A stretch of 64,000 nt of DNA from Isoetes taiwanensis (lineage: Eukaryota; Streptophyta; Lycopodiopsida; Isoetales; Isoetaceae), in NCBI GenBank assembly GCA_021234155.1, contig JAJEKV010000008.1, positions 24,572,618 through 24,636,617 of the forward strand, in the 5' to 3' direction. The position numbers were made by a program, and so were the translations under genes. Below, piece by piece: positions 1 through 9,179 of this stretch (positions are counted from its first letter, which is position 1; each line of letters begins with the position of its first letter). Below the pieces are notes generated by a model, which was not told the DNA's origin, did not search any database, and saw only the letters and a list, made by a program, of their open reading frames with translations.

Positions 1-76
1 TATAAGCAACCCCATGGGAAAAAAATATACGGTCCATGTATCTTTCCATACGAAAACTGCAACTACGAATACGGAG

Positions 77-84
77 TATAAATA
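77..84 (+). promoter_or_regulatory. TATA box of the ParB-methyltransferase gene, copy 1
   Basis: TATAAATA is followed about 25-35 bases later by 'tcatttctcacat', a plausible initiator. The next exon-like stretch (to 209) has no ATG and ends at a GT donor, so it would be 5' UTR. The same box is kept at 19,944-19,951. Confidence 0.6.
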
Positions 85-209
85 GGCCGACCGGGCAGTC
101 ATTTCTCACATAGATACCTTGCTTCTAGGCGCCAGCCGCTCCGCCTCGCTCTGCCTTCGAGTTCTCTTCTCCCAAGTTTGCAGAACATCTCCATACAACT
201 CTGTATAAG

Positions 210-787
210 GTACGGTTTTCCTGCCTCTAGTGTAGTTATGGTGATTTTTAGAATTAGTTTGTTGCATTTTTTAGATGTTGTTAGCTTGTGTGGAAAATGA
301 AAAATAGGTTAGTTGCACTACTTTTTAGATATTTGTTCGTATATTTTTGTATTTTAGGCAAATATGTAGGTAGTTGCTAGTGTTGTGTCTATGCGCGCAT
401 AGACACATAGACACAATGGCTTCTACTCCATGCGCGCATAGACACAACACTAGTTTTTGTCCATGCACGCATGGAGTAGAAGCCATTGTGTCTATGTGCG
501 CATAGACACAATTCTTTTTTGTCCTTGCACGCAGAGACAAAAACTAAGGTGTCTATGCTCGCATAGATACCCTAGGTTTTTGTCTATGCATGCATAGACA
601 AAAACCATTTATGTCTATGCACGCATAGACACAATAGGTATTTTGTCTACTTGTCATTAGACAACAACCTAGTGTGTCTATGCGCGCATAGGTTTATTAT
701 GTTTTTGTTTTCACTCTTTACTTAGTCTCAGTTTGTTTTTGTAGCATTCTTTATTTTTCTGACCTGTTGTACTTTATATTTCTGTAG
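210..787 (+). other. 5' intron holding the hairpin cluster, copy 1
   Basis: A GT donor (aag|gtacgg) follows the leader exon. A pyrimidine-rich acceptor ending at 787 (tatatttctgtag) precedes the first long coding exon. The ~578-bp intron contains the array of palindromes at 381-691. I infer that it lies in the 5' UTR or after a very short coding exon, because no ATG is visible in 85-209. Confidence 0.55.
381..691. repeat. Cluster of palindromic hairpins, TATGCRYGCATA core
   Basis: At least seven self-complementary units lie in ~310 bp, around 385-406, 430-446, 461-474, 487-508, 549-572, 577-604 and 611-632, with a partial one at 673-691. The unit at 385-406 contains TGTCTATGCGCGCATAGACA and is a perfect 22-bp palindrome. 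The unit at 577-604 is a perfect 28-bp palindrome with a TGCATGCA centre. On a larger scale 404-439 is the inverted copy of 463-498 (36-bp arms, one mismatch), so small hairpins sit inside a larger foldback. The outer arms (GTG/CAC, TTTTTG/CAAAAA, GGT/ACC) differ but remain complementary. Confidence 0.9.
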
Positions 788-1193
788 GAAGAAACCCAAA
801 GGCAGAAAGCCTTCTCAGGATGTGCCTGCTCCTGAAGCTCCCCTACCTTTACCACTGCAAACGTGGACCCAGAATGATGACGGTTCTCTCTTCTGTAGGA
901 ACTGTCAATGGTTAATCATTAGAGGTGGTGAATATCCCCAGACACGGCACTATGTGTATCTGTACATTGCCACGAAATCTTCCTTGCCAAAGTCGAAGTT
1001 GACCGGATCAGATTTTAAGAAGTGTGGCAGAATCACCGAAATTCAACTTTTCGGCATGGCTACAATAACGATCACCACCACCGTAAAGGGAGAAGACACC
1101 ACGTACTTAGTTGACCCGATGTTTTTTAGACTGAGTATGTCCGCGAATGAGAACGCCCAAGAATTCATACAGGCTTGTTTCAAGCAAGAAAAG
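788..1193 (+). CDS. ParB-methyltransferase gene, N-terminal exon (copy 1)
   Basis: Open throughout in the frame KKPKGRK...PAPEAPLPLPL, starting directly after the acceptor at 787 and ending at the donor aag|gtaagta. The exon encodes ~135 residues: a basic KKPKGRK patch that could be a nuclear signal, a proline-rich stretch, and an unrecognised globular part with CRNC and ending EFIQACFKQEK. There is no in-frame ATG, and the GTG at 822 is not credible as a plant start, so the initiator codon must lie in an upstream exon or be hidden by an error. Copy 2 (20,639-21,039) has the same exon with frameshifts. The family of this N-terminal part is unknown to me. Confidence 0.6.
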
Positions 1194-1249
1194 GTAAGTA
1201 CTTTTGTTTGTCTATGCGCGCATAGGGTTTTTCTAACTTTTTTTTGCAG
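1194..1249 (+). other. 56-bp intron with a half palindrome
   Basis: GTAAGTA donor and a T-rich TTTTTTGCAG acceptor. Bases 1209-1226 read tgtctatgcgcgcatagg, a core palindrome with one arm shortened, so even this minimal intron carries the repeat. Copy 2 has it at 21,040-21,098 with the core corrupted to gcgccgatag. Confidence 0.75.
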
Positions 1250-2436
1250 GATCTTGTGGAAACACTGAACCTGATGCTTAAGTGCAAGGATCCACTCTTG
1301 AACCCAAAGGCGGTGGGTGAAGCAGAAATGGGAGAGCCAGAGGTAGAGCCAGAGGTAGATCCAGATGTAGAGCAAGGGGTAGAGCCAGAGGGAGATGAAC
1401 AGTCGGATAAAGAGGTGGAACAGACGGAGAGTTCGGAGGAGGAAGAACTGGTTTTGCCAAAAAAGAAGAAAAAAAAGACGGCAGCGGACTGGCGGAAAGC
1501 AAGCCTTGTGACCGGAACAGGGCCTGAATTCAAAGTCAAGGGGAAGCCGAAGAAGTCAGAAAAGGGGGAGTCTTCGAAGTGTAACTTGCCCCAAGGACCC
1601 GGCACGAAGATAGCCTCAAAGGGCAAGGACGAGGCCTCCAAAATGCTGGAGGACATTGAGAAGAGGTGCCGGGTGCCTGGCATTATGCATTTACAGATTG
1701 ATAGAGTGAAGTTGTGCCCAAAGGATCCTCAGGGTAACAGGTCGTTGCAGGTAAGAAAGATTTATCCGAACCACCTGGCGGCCTTAAAAGAGAGAATCGA
1801 GGTGCCGGGTGCCTGGCATTATGCATTTACAGATTGATAGAGTGAAGTTGTGCCCAAAGGATCCTCACCTTGGAAGAATTTAAGAAAGAAGAGGCTGACA
1901 ATTACATGTACATTGTGATTGGTGGAACACACACATTTAAGGCAAAAAGGCAGAATTGGAAAGAACTCAAGCAAGCAATCTTCTCATCTCTCTACGCTGT
2001 CGTCTACGTTGGTGTAACTGACGCTGAAGCAAAACTGCTTGCTATGAGCCACAACGTAGACAACGACTACAGGTTGAGCATGAGCTTGTCAGATAAAATT
2101 AAATTTATGCACAGAGAATATGATAATCTACGCTGTCGTCTACGTTGGTGTAACTGACGCTGAAGCAAAACTGCTTGCTATGAGCCACAACGTAGACAAC
2201 GACTACAGGTTGAGCATGAGCTTGTCAGATAAAATTAAATTTATGCACAGAGAATATGATAATTATAGGGCGAGAGAACCCTGAAAGAAAGACATAAAGG
2301 ATGATCCGCACGCTTATCTCGCTTTAAAAAGGAGCAATGTGCAATTGAGTCTTTGTTTGACTTACGATCAAAAAAGATGCCGGGACTTCATTGATTAAAT
2401 CGACAATCTGCTTCAGCTAGCCTTCGTGCACGGCCG
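1250..2436 (+). CDS. ParB-like domain exon (copy 1, broken by two 136-bp-offset duplications)
   Basis: In order: a Glu/Asp-rich repeat (1325-1440, E-P-E-V type), a lysine run KKKKKK, a basic linker, then a ParB/sulfiredoxin-like domain. The domain contains RKIYPNHLAALKERI, the phosphate-binding-like IVIGGTHTFKAKR (matching the GGxxRxxA-type motif of ParB folds), and a helical EAKLLAMSHNVDND...SLSDKIKFMHREYDN segment like the one that follows it in ParB proteins. It ends LAFVHGR at a GTAAGT donor (2437). Copy 2 (21,099-22,121) shows the segment missing here between KERI and EEFKK (it contains HIVIVESWH). In copy 1 that segment is replaced by a repeat of upstream sequence. Identification rests on motif pattern only. 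Confidence 0.6.
1663..1867. repeat. 69-bp direct duplication, offset 136 bp
   Basis: 1663-1731 recurs at 1799-1867. Copy 2 has the first only (around 21,500). At the place of the second it has different sequence that continues the reading frame of the ParB domain. The second arm therefore substitutes for real sequence. Confidence 0.9.
1992..2263. repeat. Perfect 136-bp tandem duplication inside the ParB exon
   Basis: 1992-2127 is repeated head to tail at 2128-2263, starting ctacgctgtc. Copy 2 has a single copy (around 21,820-21,950). 136 is not a multiple of three, so the duplication shifts the frame. Confidence 0.92.
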
Positions 2437-2535
2437 GTAAGTTTCCCTAGTTGTTGTGTTTGAATCTCACCTTACTCCATGCGCCGCATAGACACTCAAT
2501 CTTTTTGTGTGTGCACCACGATTTGGGATCCGCAG

Positions 2536-2756
2536 GAGAAAATTTTTGATATGTATCGCGGATGGTACCTTGAAGACAAAGGGAAGAAGCACGAGACAAA
2601 AGAAAAAGGGAGAGCCCTCAAACAAAAGGATATGAGTGTGATGCCTTGGAGGGAAATGCGGGGCCTCAAAAGCATGGACAAAGTTTGCGAGGTTCGCAAA
2701 AAAGTTGTCGACAGGCGGTTCACCTTAGAAGAAATGCAAAGACGAAGTTTAAACAA
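2536..2756 (+). CDS. ParB-methyltransferase gene, middle exon (copy 1)
   Basis: Between acceptor gatccgcag| and donor aaacaa|gtaagta. It reads EKIFDMYRGWYLEDKGKK...ALKQKDMSVMPWREMRGLKSMDKVCEVRKKVVDRRFTLEEMQRRSLNK without stops. Charged and helical; no family recognised. The preceding intron (2437-2535) contains an imperfect palindrome (catgcgccgcatagacac). Copy 2 has the exon at 22,221-22,442. Confidence 0.55.
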
Positions 2757-2815
2757 GTAAGTACTCATTACTTCTAGCTGTAGGGTTTTGTCCTCGATCT
2801 TTGTCACTTTGCCCG

Positions 2816-2953
2816 CCAAAAGATTGTGCTACGGTCGGCCAACAACTAATGCTCCATTTAAATTGCGACACTTGGGAAAAAGTTCGAGCCTATACCCTAT
2901 TTCCTCGTCCGATGAGGAAGATAAAACAATTTGCCTCAAATTTTACTAACCGG
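2816..2953 (+). CDS. ParB-methyltransferase gene, exon before the transposon (copy 1)
   Basis: Reads DCATVGQQLMLHLNCDTWEKVRAYTLFPRPMRKIKQFASNFTNR and ends at cgg|gtaagta. The acceptor is damaged in copy 1 but is seen in copy 2 as catcgcag| near 22,498. The exon is followed by an intron that contains the palindrome cluster, the whole 7.46-kb transposon, and the acceptor tttatctttag at 10,706. Its function is unassigned. Confidence 0.45.
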
Positions 2954-2995
2954 GTAAGTATTTGCTTGCTTTTTATCTTGCATCTTACCATTTGT

Positions 2996-3130
2996 CTATG
3001 CGCCGCGCCAGACAAAGCGCTTGAAATCTTTGCTATGCACGCATAGCAAAGATTTAGTTTTGTCCATGCGCGCATAGACAAAGTTGAGGTTTTGCTATGC
3101 GTGCATAGCAAAACCTCAGCTTTGTCTATG
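2996..3130. repeat. Left half of a ~150-bp nested palindrome, cut by the transposon
   Basis: Contains a 28-bp hairpin (3026-3053, TTTGCTATGCACGCATAGCAAA), another palindrome (3058-3082) and a 32-bp hairpin with perfect 15-bp arms (3086-3117, TTTTGCTATGC / GCATAGCAAAA). The sequence around 3044-3082 is the reverse complement of the flank on the other side of the transposon (3118-3130 joined to 10,593-10,617). Confidence 0.85.
3126..3130. repeat. Target-site duplication CTATG, left
   Basis: CTATG lies directly outside the left terminal repeat; the same five bases follow the right terminal repeat at 10,588-10,592. Joining the flanks with one CTATG gives tttgtctatgcgcgcatgga, a restored palindrome core. 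A 3-bp TAT duplication with termini one base longer (GGGTC) is the only close alternative reading. Confidence 0.75.
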
Positions 3131-3160
3131 GGTCTAAGTTAGATATTGGGGTACAAAAGC
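3131..3160 (+). repeat. Left terminal inverted repeat (copy 1)
   Basis: Begins GGTCTAAGTTAGATATTGGG and continues GTACAAAAGC. It matches the reverse complement of the right end of copy 2 (around 30,230-30,258) nearly base for base. Confidence 0.8.
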
Positions 3161-3205
3161 ACCCGTCCGGACGCTCTGCTTTTAGGTTAGCTGATCTGGC
3201 AGTGC

Positions 3206-6200
3206 TTGGGGGTGCTTGGAGAGCGGGAACACGATGATCCATTTTTAGCAAATTGCTTCCTGATCGATGACATGGCTGCTCCGAAAATCAAATTCGGGTT
3301 CGAAATGATCCGCGCGATCTGTTTTGAGATGGCGGGTCTGTTTCTTGAATTCTTTTGTGGCGGGAATGATCATTCGCAAAATTGTACCTGAAACGAATTT
3401 TTCTTTGTAGATCACGGTTTTCTCCAGACTTTGCAAAATTCTGTACATCACGATCCTCAATGGATCAATCGGTTTCGATTTGGATGAGGAAAAGAGACTC
3501 AAAGTTTTCCGAAATTCAAGCCGAGAAAGAAGGCAATCAAGACAAATGAAAAAGAGAAAGGGAGAGAGAAAGAAAACTTGCACCCCGAAATTGAACGAGG
3601 CTGAGTCTTGAAGGCTTCAAGAATTGTCCAAAAAATGGACGATTATTTCAACGAAATCACAAAGCCTTTGAAAGAAGGGGATAAAGCAATAGTGGTGCAA
3701 TGTTTGTGAAGAGAGTGAAGGCGAAATTGCCAATGGAAGTGGATTTTGTTGATCATGATCAAAGCAAGATCATGAAGAATGTGATTAAAAATGTTCGGGA
3801 GACACTCAATGAACAAAAGAAATTAAGGAAGACAGGATGTATTGCAAGCAAGAAAGTCTACTTTGCAAATGGTATCTTCATCGAAGAAAATCCATCAACC
3901 AATCTGCCGCATGACGTCTCCTTCATATATCTAGAAAATCTGTTGTTCTTTGCAACCCGGAAGAAGAATAATGGCGGACCAAGAATGTGGTCCGTGGTCA
4001 ATGTTTTCAAGGAAAAGAGGTGTGATGCATTGAGTGACGAGGTTAGGAATTGTGTTTACAAGTTACGGACCGAGAAAACACCACGAGTTTCACCATCACA
4101 GAAGCATGTGAGAAAGTTTGTTCTGGATGGCGATAAAATTGATCATCAATACAAGCCGCTTGAAATATCTCGGGTGATTTCCACCGCTAGTATGTTTCTT
4201 TTTTGCATATATCTGTTTCTATATAGATCTTCTTTGTTTGCGTAGTTGCAATTTTACATGAACTTCAAGAAGGAATATAATGACATTAAGATTACCAGTA
4301 AGACATTTGAATTCTTTGAAGCCATCATTTGTGAGGCGCTTAAATGAAAGAGAAACTTGTTCTTTGCCAATATCACATGCACTTTGAATATGTGATGCAA
4401 GCACTCAACAAAATCGAAACAGATCCAAATGGCGTGCATAAAGATTGCAACTACTTGTCTTTGTTTGTGGTGATGGTAACTTTTATGCGACCAAGAACCA
4501 TGTTTATAAATCCACTAGTGATTTTGGAGGCAAATGATCGCCCTAAGGATGAAGATGAAGAGTGGCACAAACATAATTGTCGATGGTGGCATGCAAGGAT
4601 TGTGGATTGAAAAGGTACTCTTTTTTAATGTTAAGATGTTTGAACATTCTATTTTGAGTTGTTAAGATGATTGATGCAACATCTTACAAACAAATTTCGT
4701 GTGGTATTACAAACGAGGTTGCCAATATGTCCAAAGGAGAAGGAGGAGTCCGATTACAAAGTGGAGTGGAAACAGTTTGAAAAGGTAGTGTATTTGGCAT
4801 TTGTGCTTAAATGATTTTTGTGCTTGTGATTGTTGTGCTTGTCTTTGCAAACTTACACCGATCTTTGTTTTCAAAAAAATGACAAGAGGTTGGTTACATG
4901 AAGGAGACCACCAAGAAAAAATGGCGGGAAAGAAACCAAAGAAAGGTAACTAGACTTGCATACAAGAAAGAGAGCTGCCCCAATTCCAAAGTGAGATGCT
5001 TCAAGACACTTGGTACAATTCATCCCACACAATTATGTTGCACATTGGCGGGCAAAGCAATTCAGAAGTGCTTGGATACTTTTCCCCGAAGGGTGCGCTT
5101 GTCTCGGTTATTGATTTTGCTGAAAATTACAGTTTTAAAATTCGAAAAGAGGCACAATCTTGCCAACGGCACCACAGATCGAGGCATCAATTTTGGTTCA
5201 TATCACATATAGACATGCAACCCGGGATGAGATAGAAGATATGGAAGCTAAGGAAGCGAGAGAGAAGGGAACTAGAGAAGGAAAAGCAGCAAAGAAAGAG
5301 GAAGACAACTCAACAGATCGTCCGCCAGTAATGAGAGGAGAATCATAAAGGAAGTACATTTTTATATTTCGGATGATAGAGATCATAGCAAAGAGTTTGT
5401 ACAACATTGCTTGAAAGTTCATGCAGATCGCTTTCGTGAGTACAAAATATTTTGTACAACAAACATATTTTTGGAGTGATGGTCAACACAGTTCAAAGGA
5501 GCAAGACCTTTTTGGTATTTAGGAAGGAACTATGTCAATAGTGAAGGAATTGAGTATGAATGGAATTTTTGCCAGCTCTCATGGGAAAGGAGAACATGAT
5601 GGACAAGGTGCAATCCTAAAAAGGATTTTGGCAAGAGAACAATTGAAGTATGATTCCCGGAAATTGAGGCGTGCCAAAGACGTTGTGGATTTCATGAATT
5701 GGTATATGATGAACAACCCACGGACCCAAATATAAGAAGGTAAATTCAATCAGTACCATTGCATTCTTCTTCATTTGAGGTGACATTTTTCTGTTCTATA
5801 TTGCGTTTTTTTTGGCATATTGAACCCAAAAATGTAGACAAATCTAAAAAAGAGGGAATGGAGATCACTTTGTGGGAGCTCTAAACTTCATTCCATCGGG
5901 CCAGGTGTGACAAAACAAATCCTGCAAAAGTTGCCCACGTGTGCCTCTCTTTGTTTCGCCCCTTTTGCTTTCATGGAAAATGGGATGATTGCATGAACAA
6001 AGCTCGATTGGGAGCTTGGTCCACAATGTAACTGAAGTTGAAGAAATCTACGAAAACAATCAGCCAACAAAAAGCGGTTCAAGATGAGGATGAGGATGAG
6101 GATGAAGAAGAGGATGATGATGAGGCTAATGAATACCTCGATTACATTCTAGAAGTTGGAGATAACTTTGCTGTAAATGCATCCAGAGGATGATGAAGGA

Positions 6201-6553
6201 GTTGACTTTTATGTTCTTAGGTGTCTGAGAGACTAAAAATACATTGTTAGATGCATATGAAGACTCATGGGGTTACGCATTTGGTGTGGGAGAAGTCATA
6301 GTTTCTGCCACTACTACAAGCGCATGACGATGCACTCAACTTTGAGTTATTAGTGGACAAGCCGGTTGCTAGTGTGTACAATCACCTTATTAGACAAGTG
6401 AAATTTGATATGGAGAGTCTTGGCAACAACAAGTTCAAGATGAGTGAAGAGACATGCCAAAAAGTGATGGCATCCCTTTCAGAGACCGCTAACATCATGC
6501 GACCGTTTTTTCTCGCTACGCTCAAGAGAGGCGTACACATCATTCACATGTAA
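3206..6553 (+). pseudogene. Transposase-like gene with D-rich catalytic-type motifs, copy 1
   Basis: Several exons, each frameshifted at least once. N to C: a helical segment FQELSKK-DDYFNEITKPLKEGDKA; FVKRVKAKLP...VIKNVRETLNEQKKLRKTGCIASKK (3700 on); a segment with KTPRVSPSQKHVRKF; a Cys/His region CQYHMHFEYVMQALNKI...HNC-CKDCGLK (4344-4616); VIDFAENYSFK (about 5110); RRIIKEVHFYISDDRDH (about 5340); a WSDG...QFK-like motif (about 5475); then NFFASSHGKGEHDGQGAILKR (about 5565). The acidic residues in DFAEN, SDD and SDG would suit a DDE-type integrase fold, and the HGKG-DG-G-KR block is conserved in a eukaryotic transposon protein family I know only by pattern. An acidic tract and a tail VDKPVASVYNHLIRQVKF finish it. 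Frameshifts may be sequencing errors. Confidence 0.6.
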
Positions 6554-6575
6554 AGTGGCTCATTGCTTTGCTACA

Positions 6576-6614
6576 TTGTTTCTAACAAACCTATTGTTTC
6601 TAACAAACCTATCA
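6576..6614. repeat. 19-bp perfect tandem duplication
   Basis: TTGTTTCTAACAAACCTAT occurs twice head to tail just after the transposase gene, with TTTCTAACAAA partly self-complementary. It is present in copy 2 (around 26,238-26,275), so it is not one of the 136-bp-offset duplications. Confidence 0.85.
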
Positions 6615-7139
6615 ATGGAAGCCGAAATTCTTTGTTGCCTGAGTAAATTTGTAGTCCCGAATGACTTGTGCAATGTCTGCTGCTGGTGCTTTGTCTTTAC
6701 ATTTGTCTGGCGACGTGCTAATTGTTTTCGAGTTTATGCTTAACTGTACCCCCTTCAGTTTGGTCCTTGAAACAAATGGTGGAAACTTTCTGCAGGAGTG
6801 TTCAATTGGGACTGCTCAAGACAATGCACAAAGTAAATACTCTAAACCCTTTTTACATGCATATGTTCAAAGATTGGCTTCATATACAGGTTTGTTTGTT
6901 TAACCAATTAGGATTTGGACTTCATCTTTGAATCTGAGGACACAAGCATAGGAGAAACCATTACATTCAAATATAAACTGGGACAACAATTTTGCAAGTA
7001 GAAACTCGCAAGTCTTGTGTAAATATTATATTCATTAGATACAAAATTGTTACAATATATGTACAAAACTACAACTCACTTGCTTTGTCTTTCATTACGA
7101 GTTACATACGAGGCTAAGTTACATAAATATTGAAAAGAG

Positions 7140-7430
7140 TCTATAGACTCTTATTCTACTGAGAGAATTCTCGTTCTCGCATCATTTGAAGTGCGGTGAC
7201 GGCAATAAGAGTAGTATCTTGTGTTTTATCTTCTCTGCAGGCTCTTCATCCTGTTCATTGACAAAATCCCATTATTACCGCAGGGATTGTTATTATTATC
7301 TTCATGTACTTTATCTCCCACCGCATCGGTATGTTTATACTTATATCATCTATCAAGCCTTGTAGCTTAGACATCTCCCCTCGGCTACCAACTTGTACTT
7401 CGTTTCTATTTTCTCAAAACATGCTCCATG
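7140..7430 (-). CDS. C-terminal part of the transposon minus-strand gene, copy 1
   Basis: A frameshifted version of a 102-residue frame that is intact in copy 2 (26,769-27,077): a helix-rich segment, a run of asparagines (DNNNNP), then EALQMMRREFSGSRIRVYRLFSIFM and a stop. It lies tail to tail with the transposase gene and downstream of the phosphatase domain, so it could be a 3' exon of the same gene or a separate small gene. No family recognised. Confidence 0.4.
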
Positions 7431-7685
7431 TGAACCTCGTTTGTTTATCCGTTTCTATGTTGCTATCATTTTTATTATGAGTTGATCACGTGATAGTTAC
7501 CTCAATTGCTTCCTCAGCAATCTTTGCAAACTTCTAGGTTCTCGGCAAACCAAGTAATTCAAATCAAACAACATACAAAAAATGCAACTAAATGAATTGA
7601 AAGCAATGACATTACTACAATCACTTCAATAGCATAACAACACAACTAAATGAAATTAAACAACATACCTTAACAATTTCCTTCA

Positions 7686-8233
7686 TTAACTGATGGCATG
7701 GAGCCAAGTTTGTAGAAATGCAGCTAAGAAATTGAAACCTTTGTCATTGATGTCATTATCAAATTTTTCAATTATGAAGCAAGTGTCTTGTGGGGACAAG
7801 AAAGTCTTGTACAATGAGTCATCAACTAGCACTAGCTCCCCTACATCCTCAAAAGCCTCATACACTTTTACAATTGTTGTCATTGATGTCATTATCAAAT
7901 TTTTCAATTATGAAGCGGCATCACCTCGCACTCTTTTTGACCCCAAATGAACTTGAACCTTCCTATAAAGGAAGGTGGCACTATAACATTTAGGATTTCT
8001 ATGATGTTGTGCTTCATCATAGAAGACCATATGGCTACCTCAAATCTGGCAAAGCACCCTTCTAAAAACTTCTTCAGTCCTGGTCTGCACACCACCACTT
8101 TCCCCCCTGCATAATGCTTCTTCAGCTCTGTTTGAATTTTAATTCTGGTTCTTTTTTGGAATGTGCTCACCAGAACTCCATTTAAGTCTAGGATGACAAG
8201 TTTTTTCTTTTCTAAGGGGTCTGCAACATTCAT
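7686..8233 (-). CDS. FCP1/NIF-type HAD phosphatase domain inside the transposon, copy 1
   Basis: Begins about 8,233 with EKKKLVILDLNGVLVSTFQKR (HAD motif I). Then KVVVCRPGLKKFLEGCFARFEVAIWSSM (the FCP1-type RPGLxxFL and xxxWSS motif II) and FKFIWGQKECE, and on the other side of a disturbed segment VGELVLVDDSLYKTFLSPQDTCFIIEKF (motif with the DD pair). This is the order of FCP1/SCP-type CTD phosphatases. Motif I reads DLNG rather than DLDE, so the usual second aspartate is Asn, as in a plant subgroup of these proteins; catalysis is therefore uncertain. Sequence between ECE and VGEL is replaced by a 136-bp-offset duplication. Copy 2 has the correct link and an intact C-terminus. Confidence 0.72.
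7741..7916. repeat. 40-bp direct duplication, offset 136 bp, in the phosphatase gene
   Basis: 7741-7780 recurs at 7877-7916 (tcattgatgtcattatcaaa...). In copy 2 the place of the second arm is occupied by unique sequence (27,650-27,710) that joins the two halves of the phosphatase domain. Confidence 0.88.
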
Positions 8234-8385
8234 AAAACAAAAAACTCAAACATCAATAATTCTGACATCAATTTAACAGTCTTAAATTCAATTCAACAAT
8301 TCAGGAACATCAACAATTCAGTCTTAAATTTAACATCAACAATTCTGACATCAATTTTGCAACATTCATAAAACAAAAAACTCAA

Positions 8386-8648
8386 AATTTAACAGTTATT
8401 TCAAAGTTTTCAGGAACTAGACACTGAACCTGGACACTGACCAGTTAACATTTTGTAAATAACATTCTGAGGATCACCTTTTGGAGGTTGTGTTGGCATC
8501 TTTATAGGGGGCATTGACATCAATTTAACAGTTATTTCAAAGTTTTCAGGAACTAGACACTGAACCTGGACACTGACCAGTTAACATTTTGTAAATAACA
8601 TTCTGAGGATCACCTTTTGGAGGTTGTGTTGGCATCTTTATAGGGGGC
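8386..8648. repeat. 127-bp direct duplication, offset 136 bp
   Basis: 8386-8512 recurs at 8522-8648, and only 9 bp separate the arms. Copy 2 has a single copy ending near 28,277. Confidence 0.9.
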
Positions 8649-8935
8649 CTACCCTTCTTCTTCTTCCCCCCACTTGGTGCTTGTACTTGTTCTTCTTCTT
8701 CTTCTTCTACATTCTTCCCTTTATCGCAGACCTTTGTTGCAATGTGATCAGCACCCACCAGCTTCTTCGTCCGGATCTACAACTTCATCAACCCTGGAGC
8801 TTTCTCCTACAGTTCTACTCCCCAACCTCGACTTTATGGTGCTCACAACTGCAGAACTATGCGTTCTGTTCGGGCTCTTCTTCTTCATCGAGTCATGTCA
8901 ACCACGTTTTACTCTCTTTTGGGCTTTTCCTTAGC
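8546..8935 (-). CDS. Acidic and lysine-rich linker upstream of the phosphatase domain, copy 1
   Basis: On the minus strand: VDEVVDPDEEA, ADHIATKVCDKGKNVEEEEEEQ, GGKKKKGRPPIKMPTQPPKGDPQNVIYKML. The KKKKGRPP block resembles an AT-hook-like or nuclear-localisation stretch. It lies in sense with and just upstream of the phosphatase exon and is probably an exon of the same gene. The (TCTTCT)n composition on the plus strand is the coding of the Glu run. Confidence 0.45.
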
Positions 8936-9179
8936 AATCCCAATCGAAAAGGAAACTAGTTAGAATAGACATGAAATAAAGTTTACAAAACAAACACATA
9001 AAACACCAAATGGTTACCTTTTTAATGCTTCAACCGCTTTATATAACAGGACTTAGTGATGCCACAGCCTTTGTAATGAGTTTTGCGATGCCACAAATGC
9101 TAGAGTATAATCGGGGAACTAATGGAGACTCAAAGAACAAATTGTGGTGAAGAAGTTGACCGTTTGTAGGTGAAGCAAA

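Noticed and set aside
381-691. CRISPR-like array of short repeats
   Set aside because: Units are palindromic, vary in arms and spacing, have no unique spacers of equal length, and lie in a eukaryotic intron with no cas genes.
822-1268. Free-standing 148-codon gene starting at GTG 822
   Set aside because: The frame continues upstream to a splice acceptor and downstream past a GTAAGT donor into the intron. It is an exon, and GTG is not a credible plant start.
1180-1683. 167-codon minus-strand frame rich in Ser/Gly/Thr
   Set aside because: It is the antisense of the Glu/Pro-rich exon of the ParB-methyltransferase gene; repetitive codons keep the reverse frame open.
8674-8934. Plus-strand poly-Leu/Val frame
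   Set aside because: Antisense of the Glu-run linker of the transposon minus-strand gene.
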